From Nostoc sp. JL34 (GTDB taxonomy: Bacteria; Cyanobacteriota; Cyanobacteriia; Cyanobacteriales; Nostocaceae), in assembly GCF_017114945.1 (NCBI RefSeq), contig NZ_JABXKQ010000066.1, forward strand, positions 1 to 64,000: DNA of 64,000 bases, read 5' to 3'. A program made the translations under genes and the position numbers. The notes under the pieces are model-generated. The model was not told where the DNA came from. It saw nothing but the letters and a program-made list of their open reading frames with translations, and searched no databases. How positions within the stretch are numbered: the stretch's first letter is position 1; each line of letters starts with the position of its first letter. This document shows positions 26,514 through 36,516 of the stretch, piece after piece.

Positions 26514-29500
26514 ATGACTTTACAAAATTGGAGACGCAAGCGTGGTGTTGCACTTACTACCAAGGGGTTACAAAAAATTAAGGAAGCAAAGTATCAGTCA
26601 GAAGCAAAGGAAAATTTTGGAAACAGGTACACTCTTGAAGAAATGAGTGCCCGCTCTGGGTTATATTCTGCTACCATCTCGAAAGTATTGAATCGGGAAG
26701 GTGGAGTTGACAAACAGACTATTGAGAAGCTTTTTTCCGCTTTTCACTTAAAAATAGATAAAAGTGACTATTCAAGCTCAAATACTCGTCTAGATTGGGG
26801 TGAAGCTATCTTTAACTCAGTTTTTTATGGACGTATAGAAGAACTTAATACGCTAGAACAATGGATTCTCAATGAGCACTGCCAATTGGTCGCACTATTG
26901 GGAATAGGAGGCATTGGTAAAACCGCACTGTCTGTAAAGCTTGCTCAAAAAATTCAGGACAACTTTGAATATGTGATTTGGCGATCGCTCCGAGAAGCTC
27001 CACCTGTAAAAATTATTCTAGGTAATCTCATCCAATTTCTATCTGATGAACACCAAACAGAAGGTGACTTACCAGAAAGCTTTAGCGATAGGGTATCGCG
27101 ACTATTATATTTTTTACAAAATAATCGCTGTTTGGTAATCCTTGATAATGCAGAGTCAATTCTTCGTAGTAGTAGCCGCGCCGGACTTTATCGAGAAGGA
27201 TATGAGGAATATGCTGAGCTTTTAAGACGGGTAGGAGAAGCAACTCACCAAAGCTGCTTAGTGCTGACTAGTCGTGAAAAACCTAAAGAAATAGCACTAT
27301 TGGAAGGACAAGCACAACCTGTTCGCTCATTACTACTGAGTGGCTTAAAAGTGGCAGAAGGGCAAGAAATCTTAAAACTCAAAGGGCTATCGGCGGCAGA
27401 GGATGAATGGAAAGTAATGATTGAACGTTATGCAGGCAATCCATTAGCCTTAAAGATAGTTGCCACGACCATCCAAGATATCTTTGATGGTAATATGACC
27501 GACTTTTTGCAACAAGAGACGGCTGTTTTTGGAGATATTCGCGATATTTTAGAGCAGCAGTTTGAGCGCTTGTCAGATTTAGAAAAAGACATAATGTACT
27601 GGCTAGCGATTAATCGGGAGTCAATTACACTCGCAGAATTGCGAGAAGATATCGTATCACCAGTACCACCAGCAAAATTACTAGAGGCTGTGGAATCTTT
27701 AGGAAGGCGATCGCTAATCGAGAAAGCTACATCTACGCTCATTGAAAAAACTGGATCACTTTTTACCCTCCAGCCTGTGGTTATAGAATATGTGACTAAT
27801 AGCTTGATAGAACAGGTTTGTAAAGAGATTCTCACTCAGAATATTGATTTATTCAGAAGTAAAGCTTTGATCAAAGCAACGACAAAAGAATATGTTAGGG
27901 ATACTCAAATTCGCCTTATTATAAAACCAGTTATAGATGGGCTGCTTACTGTCTTTAGAAGTAAAAAAACCTTAGAAAATCACTTAGCTCAAATTTTAGC
28001 AAATCTACGAGAGATATCTCCTCTAGAACAAAGTTATACGGCAGGAAATGTTTTTAACTTGCTTTGTCATTTAGAAACTGATCTCAACGGTTATGATTTT
28101 TCTTATCTAACTATTCTGCAAGCCGACTTGCAGAATGTAAAGTTGTATAATGCAAATTTTGCTCACGCCCATCTAGCTAAGTCTGTTTTTGTTGAAACCT
28201 TTGGTGGTATTTTTTCAGTAGCTTTTAGCCCTAATGGTAAACTTTTAGCTACTGGTGATACCAATGGAGAAATTCGCTTGTACGAAGTTGCTAATAGTCA
28301 GCAACTTATGACTTGTAAGGGTCATGCTGGTTGGGTTTGGTCAGTTTCCTTTAGTCCCGATGGTCAGGTTCTTGCTAGTGGCGGTAATGATCAAACAATA
28401 AAGCTGTGGGATGTCAGTACTGGTCAGTGTTTCAAAACTTTAGAAGGTCATAGTGGTGGAGTTCGTTCAGTCACTTTTAGTCCCGATGGTCAGGTTCTTG
28501 CTAGTGGCAGTGATGACCAAACAGTGAAGCTGTGGAATATCACTACAGGCAAATGTCTCAAAAGCTTACAGGAAGTTGGTTGTAGTGTATGGTCTGTTGC
28601 CTTCAGTCCAAAAGATTACATGTTGGCAAGTGGAAATGATGACTATACTGTAAGGCTGTGGGATATTAACAGCAGTTCATGTATTCACACCTTAGAGGGT
28701 CACACTCAGCGAGTATACTCAGTCACTTTCAGCCCTGACGGTAATACACTAGCTAGTGGGAGCCATGATCAAACAGTGAAACTTTGGGACATCAGTAGTG
28801 CTCAATGTTTTAAAACTTTGCAGGGGCATACTGACTTAGTACATTCAGTTACCTTTAGCCTAGATGGTAGTGCTCTTGTTAGTTGCGGTGATGACCAAAC
28901 AGTTAGGGTATGGGATTTCGTTACTGGTGAATGCCTTAAAACTCTACAGGGACATAGAAGTAGGGTATGGTCGCTAGCGGTATGTATAAATAGCAATATA
29001 TGTGCTAGTAGTAGTGATGACCAAACAGTAAAGTTATGGAATATCAGCACTGGTAAATGTATTAAGACTTTGCAGAGTTTCAACAATGGGATATGGTCAG
29101 TCGTTGTCAGCCCAGACGGTAAGATTATTGCTAGTGGTAGTTACGATCAAACAGTGACATTGTGGGATGCTACTACTGGTAAGTGTCTAAAAACTTTGAA
29201 GGGACATACTAATCGAGTTACATCAGTCACTTTCAGTGCTGATAGTCAAATCCTTGCCAGTGGCAGCGAAGATCGAACAATAAGAGTGTGGGATCTTAGT
29301 ACTGGCCAATCTCTAAAAATTTTGAGGGGACATACTAATCGAGTTACATCAGTCACTTTCAGGGCCGATAGTCAAATTCTTGCCAGTGGCAGCGATGACC
29401 AAACAATAAAAGTGTGGGATATAAACACTGGTCAATGCCTCAATACTCTACGAGAACATAGTGGTAGAACATGGTCAATCACCTTCAGTCCTGACAGTCA

Positions 29501-30056
29501 TACATTAGCCAGTGGTAGTCATGACCTAACAGTGAAACTCTGGGATGCCACTTTAGATCAATGCTTGAAGACTTTACAGGGTCATACAGAGTGGGTTTGG
29601 GCAGTTGGCTTCAGCTCAGATGGTCGGATACTAGCTAGCGGCAGTGGAGACCAAACTATAAAACTCTGGGATGTCAGTAGTGGTAAGTGTCTTAGAACTT
29701 TGGAAGGACATACTAATAGCGTATACTCAGTTGCCTTTAGTGCAGATGGTTGTATCCTAGCTAGTGGTAGTGGCGATCAAACAGTGAAGTTGTGGGATAT
29801 TTGCACTGGTAGCTGCTTAAGAACTTTATCAGGACATACTAGGTGGGTTTGGTCGGTTGGCTTTAGTCCCGATGGTAAGACTGTGGTCAGTTGTAGTGAA
29901 GATGAGACAATTAAGATTTGGGATGTAGAAACAGGTGAATGCTTGAAAACTTTGAGAAGCAAAAGCCCTTATGAGGGAATGAATATCACTAGCATAACTG
30001 GGTTAACTGAGTCTCAAAAAGATACTTTAAAAGCTTTAGGAGCAATTGAGTATTAA
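26514..30056 (+). CDS. NB-ARC (STAND) NTPase with 14 WD40 repeats
   Basis: 1180 residues. Residues 1-90: a helix-turn-helix-like N-terminal domain ([20 protein letters not shown]) typical of cyanobacterial NB-ARC proteins. Residues ~100-400: NB-ARC NTPase with Walker [14 protein letters not shown], Walker [14 protein letters not shown], RxS block [13 protein letters not shown] and GNPLALKI. About 525-560: a few pentapeptide-like units ([20 protein letters not shown]). From ~565: 14 WD40 blades, enough for two seven-bladed propellers. Blades 9 and 10 are near-identical at DNA level (29201 and 29327, 126 bp apart), a recent duplication. STAND proteins are switch-like sensors that oligomerise on ligand binding; the ligand is unknown. 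Confidence 0.92.
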   Translation: MTLQNWRRKRGVALTTKGLQKIKEAKYQSEAKENFGNRYTLEEMSARSGLYSATISKVLNREGGVDKQTIEKLFSAFHLKIDKSDYSSSNTRLDWGEAIFNSVFYGRIEELNTLEQWILNEHCQLVALLGIGGIGKTALSVKLAQKIQDNFEYVIWRSLREAPPVKIILGNLIQFLSDEHQTEGDLPESFSDRVSRLLYFLQNNRCLVILDNAESILRSSSRAGLYREGYEEYAELLRRVGEATHQSCLVLTSREKPKEIALLEGQAQPVRSLLLSGLKVAEGQEILKLKGLSAAEDEWKVMIERYAGNPLALKIVATTIQDIFDGNMTDFLQQETAVFGDIRDILEQQFERLSDLEKDIMYWLAINRESITLAELREDIVSPVPPAKLLEAVESLGRRSLIEKATSTLIEKTGSLFTLQPVVIEYVTNSLIEQVCKEILTQNIDLFRSKALIKATTKEYVRDTQIRLIIKPVIDGLLTVFRSKKTLENHLAQILANLREISPLEQSYTAGNVFNLLCHLETDLNGYDFSYLTILQADLQNVKLYNANFAHAHLAKSVFVETFGGIFSVAFSPNGKLLATGDTNGEIRLYEVANSQQLMTCKGHAGWVWSVSFSPDGQVLASGGNDQTIKLWDVSTGQCFKTLEGHSGGVRSVTFSPDGQVLASGSDDQTVKLWNITTGKCLKSLQEVGCSVWSVAFSPKDYMLASGNDDYTVRLWDINSSSCIHTLEGHTQRVYSVTFSPDGNTLASGSHDQTVKLWDISSAQCFKTLQGHTDLVHSVTFSLDGSALVSCGDDQTVRVWDFVTGECLKTLQGHRSRVWSLAVCINSNICASSSDDQTVKLWNISTGKCIKTLQSFNNGIWSVVVSPDGKIIASGSYDQTVTLWDATTGKCLKTLKGHTNRVTSVTFSADSQILASGSEDRTIRVWDLSTGQSLKILRGHTNRVTSVTFRADSQILASGSDDQTIKVWDINTGQCLNTLREHSGRTWSITFSPDSHTLASGSHDLTVKLWDATLDQCLKTLQGHTEWVWAVGFSSDGRILASGSGDQTIKLWDVSSGKCLRTLEGHTNSVYSVAFSADGCILASGSGDQTVKLWDICTGSCLRTLSGHTRWVWSVGFSPDGKTVVSCSEDETIKIWDVETGECLKTLRSKSPYEGMNITSITGLTESQKDTLKALGAIEY

Positions 30057-30116
30057 ATAAAGCTTAATACTAGAGTGATAATACATAATCAATCTGGATT
30101 GTAATCAACCGCTAAT

Positions 30117-31100
30117 TCAGTTGGGGATTTTGCGTTTCAGTAGCGAAACTGCACCTAAAACGCTGTATGCTAATATCCCTAATTCAGGAGATGGTTCAGG
30201 CACTGGTACTGGCTTAAGTGCTGAGAATGCTAATTCTCCAATTAGTTTATGAGTAGTAGTTGTAGGATGAACTTCGTCCCAAAACAAAAATTTTTCAGGG
30301 TTACATAGAACTTGTTGTGTGGGAACATCTATGGGGACTACTGATAAGTCTTTGCTAATACAAGAGTTGGTCGCATTTGTAAAACCGAATTCATCTGGAG
30401 CAGCAATAATCCTATCAAATAAGGAATTAACATTCAGTTCTATAATGTTGATATCGGGACTTAATTGTTGCCTCAAAGATTTAAGTGTCGTGTTTAAGCT
30501 AGAGTTATGTGTGCTGCTGAATGTGTTGAATAAGTTAGAACGTTGACTATCGAAATTTGCAAAAGGCAATTTTCCCAAATCTGGCAAGTTGACCACCATG
30601 ATATCTCTAGCGCCATCAGTAACAAGCGATGTCAATGCTGCTGATAAATTTCCCACTGTATTGGTAGGATTGGGATCACCATCGAAAAAGTAACTTAGAT
30701 AGTCATTAGTACCAGCCCAAATAATATATAGAGCATTAGGATCAGCGGCTTTATTTGCTGATACAAAACTATTTATCTCTTGCTGCAATCCTGGTAAGCC
30801 AGGTAAACCAATATTCTCTGCTCCTGTAGTCGCACCACCAAAAGCAAAGTTATTTTTCAGATTTAATGTTAATCCTAGATCAGAGGCAAGATAATCAATC
30901 CAAATTGGGCCATTAGAAAAACGCCCATTAGAGTAGGTTGGACTTGGAGGAATGATTCCGTTAGTGGCATTAAATACATTACCAGTATCAGAAAAACTGT
31001 CTCCAAAGACGTAAATATTGTCATAATTCTTTGCTAATACTTTGAGTGGAAATATCACAGATAACAGCAAAAATCCTGTTGTTATAACTTGTCTTTGCAC
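30117..31100 (-). CDS. SGNH/GDSL-family esterase with PEP-CTERM anchor
   Basis: 327 residues. A signal peptide (residues 1-23, TTGFLLLSVIFPLKVLA) is followed by block I with the nucleophile Ser (IYVFGDSFSDTGN), block II/III (NNFAFGGATT; IIWAGTNDYLSYF) and block V with catalytic Asp/His (FLFWDEVHPTTTTH). The C-terminus VPVPEPSPELGILAYSVLGA plus KRK is a PEP-CTERM sorting signal, so the enzyme is exported and probably anchored or released at the surface. Lipase or esterase activity is expected on exopolymer or lipid substrates. Start is GTG 31100, with AGGGAA upstream. Confidence 0.9.
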   Translation of the reverse strand: MQRQVITTGFLLLSVIFPLKVLAKNYDNIYVFGDSFSDTGNVFNATNGIIPPSPTYSNGRFSNGPIWIDYLASDLGLTLNLKNNFAFGGATTGAENIGLPGLPGLQQEINSFVSANKAADPNALYIIWAGTNDYLSYFFDGDPNPTNTVGNLSAALTSLVTDGARDIMVVNLPDLGKLPFANFDSQRSNLFNTFSSTHNSSLNTTLKSLRQQLSPDINIIELNVNSLFDRIIAAPDEFGFTNATNSCISKDLSVVPIDVPTQQVLCNPEKFLFWDEVHPTTTTHKLIGELAFSALKPVPVPEPSPELGILAYSVLGAVSLLKRKIPN

Positions 31101-31141
31101 AGTTAATTCCCTAATCTAGTTTTAACCTTGTAAAAATTTCC

Positions 31142-32281
31142 TTAAAAAGAAATTTCACTCTTTTCTTGAGAGCTTTTTTTTGCTGATTTAGAGCTTTCAA
31201 GAGGGTCAGAACCTAGCGCTACATTGCCCCAGCGCATCACGTTTGCAGCAATAGCACCAGCTGCACCGAAGCCATAGACGAGAACCAGATCATTTTCGCG
31301 AATCTTGCCCAATTTTGCAGCATAGTACATATTGACCACAGTAAGTACTGGCCCAATGTTTGCATATTTAGAATAGAGATTGATCGTCCGTTCTGGGTCA
31401 ATGCCCAGAACGCGGATGCAGAAGCTTGCAAACCAAGCAGTAGATGTATTGAAAATAAAAAAGTCTATTTGCTTGAGTGTAACACCGGCCGCGACCATAG
31501 CACCCTCACAGCATGTACGCAGAAACCCCACGGCTGTTTCACGAGTCACCTTGTTCGCTTCTTTGCATAGCTTCATGCGAAGCTGTGGATTGCCTTGCGC
31601 GTCCGTCGTCAGTTTAGGAAAAACTACATTACACAACTCACCAGCATGAATGGTCTTTGTGCCAAGGATTCCCTGATTCAATTCTAGTGAACCAACCACG
31701 AAAGCTCCGGCACCATCACTAAGGAACCATGACATAGTATCGTCCTCGTCGAAAAAGCGAGAGTATGTACATGAGATAACTACCAACACGTTACGGTACT
31801 CTCCTGCTCTTACCAGGGCACAGGCGGTTTGAAGCGCAATAGGTGTACTGCCGCATGTTGCATCAAGATTCCATGCAGCACCTTCTAGGCTAAGTTGACG
31901 GGCAAGGAAAGCTGCATCACCAAGTCCGATTTGTTCAGGCCATACAGAAGCGACAATCATGAGATCAACGTCTTTGGCGGAGAGCTTCGCTGCTTCGAGG
32001 GCATCCCTTGCTGCGCGTTCCTCTAAGGTCAGTGAAGACTCACCACTACCAAGTACCCATCGCTCAACAGTGCCACGAAAGGGGTCTGACAGATATGGCA
32101 TCATTTCTAAGTCAAACTCGTTGCTGGGAGTGGAGCCTGCGAGCGAAAACATCCTCGCCAAGCTTTTTTGCTCTGCTTGAGCAATTAACTCAGGGTATTT
32201 TTCTCTATAATAATCGTTAGTCCGTCTAACACTCGGAAAACTCAGTGCAATTGAGCGAATACCTACTGGGTAATCTACCAT
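31142..32281 (-). CDS. KASIII-like condensing enzyme, catalytic His missing
   Basis: 379 residues with a thiolase fold of the FabH/KASIII type. The nucleophile is C143 (NLDATCGSTPIALQTACAL). The usual HQAN motif is replaced by N278-T-S-T (DFFIFNTSTAWFASFCIRVL), so the general-base His is absent, while the Asn of the Cys-His-Asn triad is kept as N308 (YSKYANIGPVL). The sequence belongs to a KASIII subfamily I have seen in natural-product contexts, possibly an acyltransferase rather than a condensing enzyme. The stop of the ThDP-enzyme gene lies 13 nt upstream, so they form an operon. Its C-terminus is Lys/Ser-rich. Substrate unknown. Confidence 0.8.
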   Translation of the reverse strand: MVDYPVGIRSIALSFPSVRRTNDYYREKYPELIAQAEQKSLARMFSLAGSTPSNEFDLEMMPYLSDPFRGTVERWVLGSGESSLTLEERAARDALEAAKLSAKDVDLMIVASVWPEQIGLGDAAFLARQLSLEGAAWNLDATCGSTPIALQTACALVRAGEYRNVLVVISCTYSRFFDEDDTMSWFLSDGAGAFVVGSLELNQGILGTKTIHAGELCNVVFPKLTTDAQGNPQLRMKLCKEANKVTRETAVGFLRTCCEGAMVAAGVTLKQIDFFIFNTSTAWFASFCIRVLGIDPERTINLYSKYANIGPVLTVVNMYYAAKLGKIRENDLVLVYGFGAAGAIAANVMRWGNVALGSDPLESSKSAKKSSQEKSEISF

Positions 32282-32294
32282 AACTTATCTCCTC

Positions 32295-34052
32295 TCAATA
32301 ATTCGTAGCACCTTGCCAAATCAGACTATCGAGACGGTTTCCTATTGGTGCAGGGCTGGTAGATTCGATGAGTACATCAACAACAAACGGACTAGGCGAT
32401 GTCATAGCTTTCTCTAGCGCCGCTTGAATGTCGTACTCCCTTTCAATACGGATACCATCAGCTCCCATCCCTTGAGCAACCTTGGCGAAATCCACCTGGG
32501 GAATCGTTGCATCTACGCCCTGGAAGCCTAGATACATCATCCCATGTTCGCACATATTGTAGCGCCCGTCGTTGAGTACAACCCAGACGGCAGGAGCTTG
32601 ATATTTGACCGCAGTGTTTACCTCATTAAGCATGAGCATAGCACCATCTCCAACAATGGCGACGGCTTTACCTCGGCGTGCTAACGCAGCACCAACGACA
32701 CCAGTGGTAGTATGACCCATAGCCGCAAACCCTGTGCTGGCACGAAAACGTCCTGGTTTTGCAAATTGCAGTAAGTTAATTGCCCAAGCAAATGAGTTTC
32801 CACCCTCAGCCATCACCAATGCATCACTTCCTTCAACGATTAACTGTTGAATTACATTCATCAATATATTGGGTAGGACTCGATCACCCATGCGTCGATG
32901 AACGACATTATGTACGGGTCTCGGTAGTGACAGGGGTGTTGACAGACTAAGACCCTCTGGAAAACATCTCAGTAGCGCCTTCACAAAAAGTCTCACATCG
33001 GAGTGCACGGCAAACGTCTCAACAGATGGATATGCGGTTCCTGGTACCTTTGGGTCTATGTCAACATGCAAAAAGCCGCGCCTGGGGATCATCACAGGGT
33101 TCCAGAATGAGGTAAATTCACCAAGGCGTGTTCCTAGCACCAGCACGCGTCTTGGACGCTGCTCCTGCATGTACCTCAAAACCGACTCATGCCCACCAAA
33201 GCCGGTGACGCCTACAAACTGAGGATGGTCTTCAGGAAAGATGCCCTTACCTCGCGGTGAGCACATTACGGCAGCCCCTGTCTTCTCGGCAAGCTGGCGA
33301 ATCTCTTTTGCAGCACCCCGTGCCCCGAAACCAACCCAAATGGCAAACGGCCCCTCAGAGAGTAACCGGACACATTCTGCGATTGTTTCCTCAGTTACTG
33401 TTGCTACACTGTGAGACAGAGTTACTCGTGGCAATGATGTTTTTAGTGAACTTGTCTGGATATTTGTAGGAATACTTATATGAGCTACGAATCCTCCTGG
33501 TTGTTCTAGTCCAAGGGCAAGCCTTCGAGAAACCTCTGTGAGTTCATCGCTGGATTCGAGGGTTGTTGCATAATGGAATATTTGCCCCGAAGTGAAAATA
33601 CCTGCGCTCGGCATTGTGTAGGTGCTAGTTTCTTGGCAAGCCCACCGGCCCCGCTGTGGTGCTGAGGTGGAAGCTGACACGAAAATCACCTTAGCACCCT
33701 CCCAACGGGCAGCTAACAACCCTGTCAAAGCATTGGTGATCCCCGGCCCTGTAGTAGTGAATACCACAACTGGGCGATCGCTAGCAAAATACGCCTCAAT
33801 CGCTGCAAAAGCTGCGCCAGCTTCGTGGCGAAAGTGCAGCACCTGGATGGAACTTTGGTGTAACGCAGCCCACACTGGGGCGAGCGCGCCTCCAGATACA
33901 CCAAAGGCATACTGCACTCCCATATCTCCCAGGATTTTTACCACTGCCTCTGCTACCGAAAAAGTTACAGATGGCTTGCTATCAAGTAACCGTTTAGTTG
34001 AATTTGATTGTTCAGTGGTATTTGCTTGTGTATCCTGAAACTTAACATCCAT
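32295..34052 (-). CDS. thiamine-diphosphate-dependent enzyme, acetolactate-synthase-like
   Basis: 585 residues from ATG 34052 (MDVKFQDTQ); the frame stays open to 34160 but that extension is unlike the family. Three domains: PYR with the ThDP-activating Glu (HFRHEAGAAFAAIEAYF), a central domain (RRVLVLGTRLGEFTSFW, FLHVDIDPKVPG), and PP with the ThDP motif VAIVGDGAMLMLNEVNTAVK ... NDGRYN. FAD-binding residues of true acetolactate synthase are not evident. With the KASIII-like enzyme downstream, a small biosynthetic pathway (acyloin or 2-hydroxyketone formation plus acyl transfer) is inferred. Base composition is richer in G+C than the surroundings (35 of 60 bases at 33121-33180). Confidence 0.85.
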   Translation of the reverse strand: MDVKFQDTQANTTEQSNSTKRLLDSKPSVTFSVAEAVVKILGDMGVQYAFGVSGGALAPVWAALHQSSIQVLHFRHEAGAAFAAIEAYFASDRPVVVFTTTGPGITNALTGLLAARWEGAKVIFVSASTSAPQRGRWACQETSTYTMPSAGIFTSGQIFHYATTLESSDELTEVSRRLALGLEQPGGFVAHISIPTNIQTSSLKTSLPRVTLSHSVATVTEETIAECVRLLSEGPFAIWVGFGARGAAKEIRQLAEKTGAAVMCSPRGKGIFPEDHPQFVGVTGFGGHESVLRYMQEQRPRRVLVLGTRLGEFTSFWNPVMIPRRGFLHVDIDPKVPGTAYPSVETFAVHSDVRLFVKALLRCFPEGLSLSTPLSLPRPVHNVVHRRMGDRVLPNILMNVIQQLIVEGSDALVMAEGGNSFAWAINLLQFAKPGRFRASTGFAAMGHTTTGVVGAALARRGKAVAIVGDGAMLMLNEVNTAVKYQAPAVWVVLNDGRYNMCEHGMMYLGFQGVDATIPQVDFAKVAQGMGADGIRIEREYDIQAALEKAMTSPSPFVVDVLIESTSPAPIGNRLDSLIWQGATNY

Positions 34053-34156
34053 ACAAACTATACTTAGGAATGATTTCCCCTGTGGGATAATATTATCCCA
34101 CACGCTAAACCTAGCAATATCAATTTTTTTGGATAACGCCCATATAACTTCGGTTA

Positions 34157-34255
34157 GCACTGCTCTCTAACGCAGGTGGTAACGGGAAAACGACCCTCGC
34201 GGTTCACCTTGGCAATTTTTTAGCAGCCGATAAGTTCCGCGTTGCTCTGATCTAG
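34157..34255 (+). pseudogene. ParA-type ATPase fragment
   Basis: Reading + from 34157: LLSNAGGNGKTTLAVHLG, then NFLAADKFRVALI and a TAG at 34253-34255. This is the deviant Walker A region of a ParA/MinD-family ATPase, where a LIDLDPQ-like continuation would be expected after VALI. No part of the remaining ~200 residues follows. It lies directly upstream of the ThDP-enzyme gene, on the opposite strand, so the ThDP/KASIII genes may have landed in or beside a ParA gene. Confidence 0.7.
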
Positions 34256-34385
34256 AAGGTTCAGAGACTTCAAGAACAGCGGATGTAGCAATGCCTGCGG
34301 CGGCCTGCGCCAACGCAGATGGGTGAACCCATATTTTAGTTTGTGAAAACTGAACACTATTAATCAAGCTCTGGAGTATAAAAAA

Positions 34386-35087
34386 GTGATTGAACTAAAT
34401 CAATATAAGGCTTTAACATTTGATTGTTACGGAACCCTGATTGATTGGGAAAATGGCATCTTGGGGGTGCTAAAGCCACTGCTGCTGACACACAACACTA
34501 ATTTAGATGACAAGCAAATTCTCGAAATTTTTGCTGAGTTTGAAGCAGAACTTGAAAAAGGAGAATATATCAAATATCGAGAAGTTTTGAAGAGAGTAGT
34601 CCAGAAATTTGGTGAGCGATTTGGCTTTGAGCCAACTGCTGACGAACTCAATTTACTTGCGGATTCTATTCAGTATTGGCTGCCTTTCCCCGACACAGTT
34701 GAGGCACTTAGAGTTTTAAAGCAAAAGTTTAAGCTGGCAATTATCTCAAATGTAGATGACGATCTCTTTGCTTTCTCCGCAAAGCACTTGGAGGTAAAAT
34801 TTGACCAGATAATCACAGCAGAACAGGCAAAAAGCTACAAACCTTCTTTAAACAACTTCAGACTGGCTATTAAGAGAATTGATTTGCCGCTAAAGCAGAT
34901 ATTACACGTTGCTGCTAGTGTATATCACGATATCGTTACAGCCAAATCTCTGGGACTATCAACAGTTTGGGTAAACCGGAGAGCAGACTCAAAATTAAAT
35001 ACCACAGAGTCGGCAGTAAGTCAACCAGACTTAGAAGCACCTGATTTAAAAACTCTCGCTGCTTTGAGTTCACCGAAACAATACTGA
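34386..35087 (+). CDS. haloacid dehalogenase type II (HAD superfamily hydrolase)
   Basis: 233 residues. HAD motif I with nucleophile Asp is LTFDCYGTLIDWENG; motif II is LAIISNVDDDLF; motif III Lys lies in AEQAKSYKPSLNNFRLA; motif IV in VAASVYHDIVTAKSLGLSTV, which has the H-D pattern of L-2-haloacid dehalogenases. The small helical cap matches subfamily Ia. It probably hydrolyses a phosphate ester or halogenated acid; the substrate is not evident. Start is GTG 34386 with GGAGT upstream. Confidence 0.85.
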   Translation: MIELNQYKALTFDCYGTLIDWENGILGVLKPLLLTHNTNLDDKQILEIFAEFEAELEKGEYIKYREVLKRVVQKFGERFGFEPTADELNLLADSIQYWLPFPDTVEALRVLKQKFKLAIISNVDDDLFAFSAKHLEVKFDQIITAEQAKSYKPSLNNFRLAIKRIDLPLKQILHVAASVYHDIVTAKSLGLSTVWVNRRADSKLNTTESAVSQPDLEAPDLKTLAALSSPKQY

Positions 35088-35523
35088 GCAATAAGTGCTG
35101 AGTTTCCAAGACTGTTTCCATAAGGATCTCTCGTTAGAAAATGAAATAGGGATTGCAACATAGATTCATTCTGTCTTACTCTAGAAAAGCTACTATGCCA
35201 GTTTGAAAGCGACGCATAAGGAACGGGTGACGCTCGTACCAACGCTTTGCTTCTGGCTCCCCAGGATCAAGCGCCCTGCCGTTGAAGGAGGCAAGAGGCA
35301 GAAAACAGCAGGCAAAAGGAGCACTTCTAGTTGGGAATTCAACCCCGGATAATTTGGAACCACTGACAAATCTGTACCCTGTGGGAAGCTGACGCAACAG
35401 TGGTAGTCTTAAACCGCAAGCTCGCTAGCGATCGCTTTACTGAAGCAGAGAGCAGTTTTCCGTAAGCTCGAACTGCTTTTCTGGATAAACTTGTTTAATA
35501 AAACACTTTGATAGCCTAAAACG
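35088..35523. other. intergenic region
   Basis: No gene recognised. Some open frames on the minus strand cross it but have no recognisable protein features. Short GC-rich stretches near 35220-35300 suggest repeat debris. Confidence 0.45.
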
Positions 35524-36393
35524 ATGAAAGCATCTGCTAATTTCGACTTTGAAGACGATAAATTCAATGCACCGCCTTCTCAAGTCATCCCTTGGTGTCA
35601 GATGATTAATCCTCGGTATGGCACAGATGGTATGCAATCCCACGGTTTGGCGATTAAGCTAGATAATGCTAATGCTGTCGGCTTTGTGCCAGATGATAAT
35701 TGGCAGCAAGTGGAGCATGAATTTAGCTCTGGAGTCGAAACGGTCTTTATTAGCACTACCCCACACTTGGTTTTAGTGCGTCGGGGGCCATTGTCTGTCA
35801 AAGACCGGGAAAGTGGTCTAAAACTGGGTACACTCAAAGAGAATTATGATGCTTTTTTAGCAGACAAACTTAAATTTAAAACCTTTACTCGCTATCTAAT
35901 TTTTATAGTGGGTGAGAATAAAAAGTTTTTACATGAATCACCATTACAACTAACTCTTAATGGTGCCGCAGGAGCGAGTTTCAGCAAAACCTACAGTGAA
36001 AATCAACAAGGCAAAGTAGTTAGTGGATTCGTTGCTGAACTAGAAAAAGCTTATGCTGTATACCGCAAGCAACCCTTGACACCAAAAGGCCCTTTATTCC
36101 ATGCTCACGGGATTTTCTGCCCCATAATTGAGTGTGAAGAAAGAGGTATTGAACCAAATACAGTTTTAGTAGCTTCAACTGTGGACTACAAACATCCTAC
36201 GGTAGGGACTTTAACACAATACTTAATTGCTTCCGATTCTCTTGAGTCTGCAATGATTTGTAAGACTTTTGAAGAATACAAAGATTTTGGGAAGGAACCT
36301 GTAAAATCAGAAACACCTAAATTGGCAATGGCAGGAGTTTCCAACTCTTACGTTTATGCTGATGAAGATGATTTTGCTTATCCGCCGTATTAG
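35524..36393 (+). CDS. DUF5895-like cyanobacterial protein
   Basis: 289 residues, starting MKASANFDFEDDKFNAPPSQ and containing VIPWCQMINPRYGTDGMQ, which I recognise as a conserved cyanobacterial family (DUF5895). The rest is mixed alpha/beta (THLVLVRRGPLSVKDRESG-like, FTRYLIFIVGENKKFLHESP, VAELEKAYAVYRKQPLTPKG). It is soluble, with an acidic C-terminal tail (YADEDDFAYPPY). Related proteins occur in several copies per filamentous cyanobacterial genome, some in phage- or plasmid-like settings, resembling single-strand-binding or recombination accessory proteins. No function should be assigned. Confidence 0.65.
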   Translation: MKASANFDFEDDKFNAPPSQVIPWCQMINPRYGTDGMQSHGLAIKLDNANAVGFVPDDNWQQVEHEFSSGVETVFISTTPHLVLVRRGPLSVKDRESGLKLGTLKENYDAFLADKLKFKTFTRYLIFIVGENKKFLHESPLQLTLNGAAGASFSKTYSENQQGKVVSGFVAELEKAYAVYRKQPLTPKGPLFHAHGIFCPIIECEERGIEPNTVLVASTVDYKHPTVGTLTQYLIASDSLESAMICKTFEEYKDFGKEPVKSETPKLAMAGVSNSYVYADEDDFAYPPY

Positions 36394-36430
36394 GTGGGAT
36401 TGGGGATTGGGGATTGGGGATTGGGGAGTA
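36394..36430. repeat. heptanucleotide short tandem repeat (GGGGATT)
   Basis: Four to five perfect GGGGATT units follow directly after the stop codon of the upstream gene. Confidence 0.85.
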
Positions 36431-36516
36431 GAGGGGAAAGAAAGAGGTAATTTTAATTCTCCCCCTTGCTCCCTGCCCCCTGCCCCTCTGCCTCTTCTGC
36501 CTCTTCTGCCCAATAA

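Noticed and set aside
34167-34367. 66-codon open frame on the minus strand
   Set aside because: It is antisense to the ParA fragment, which has clear protein motifs on the + strand.
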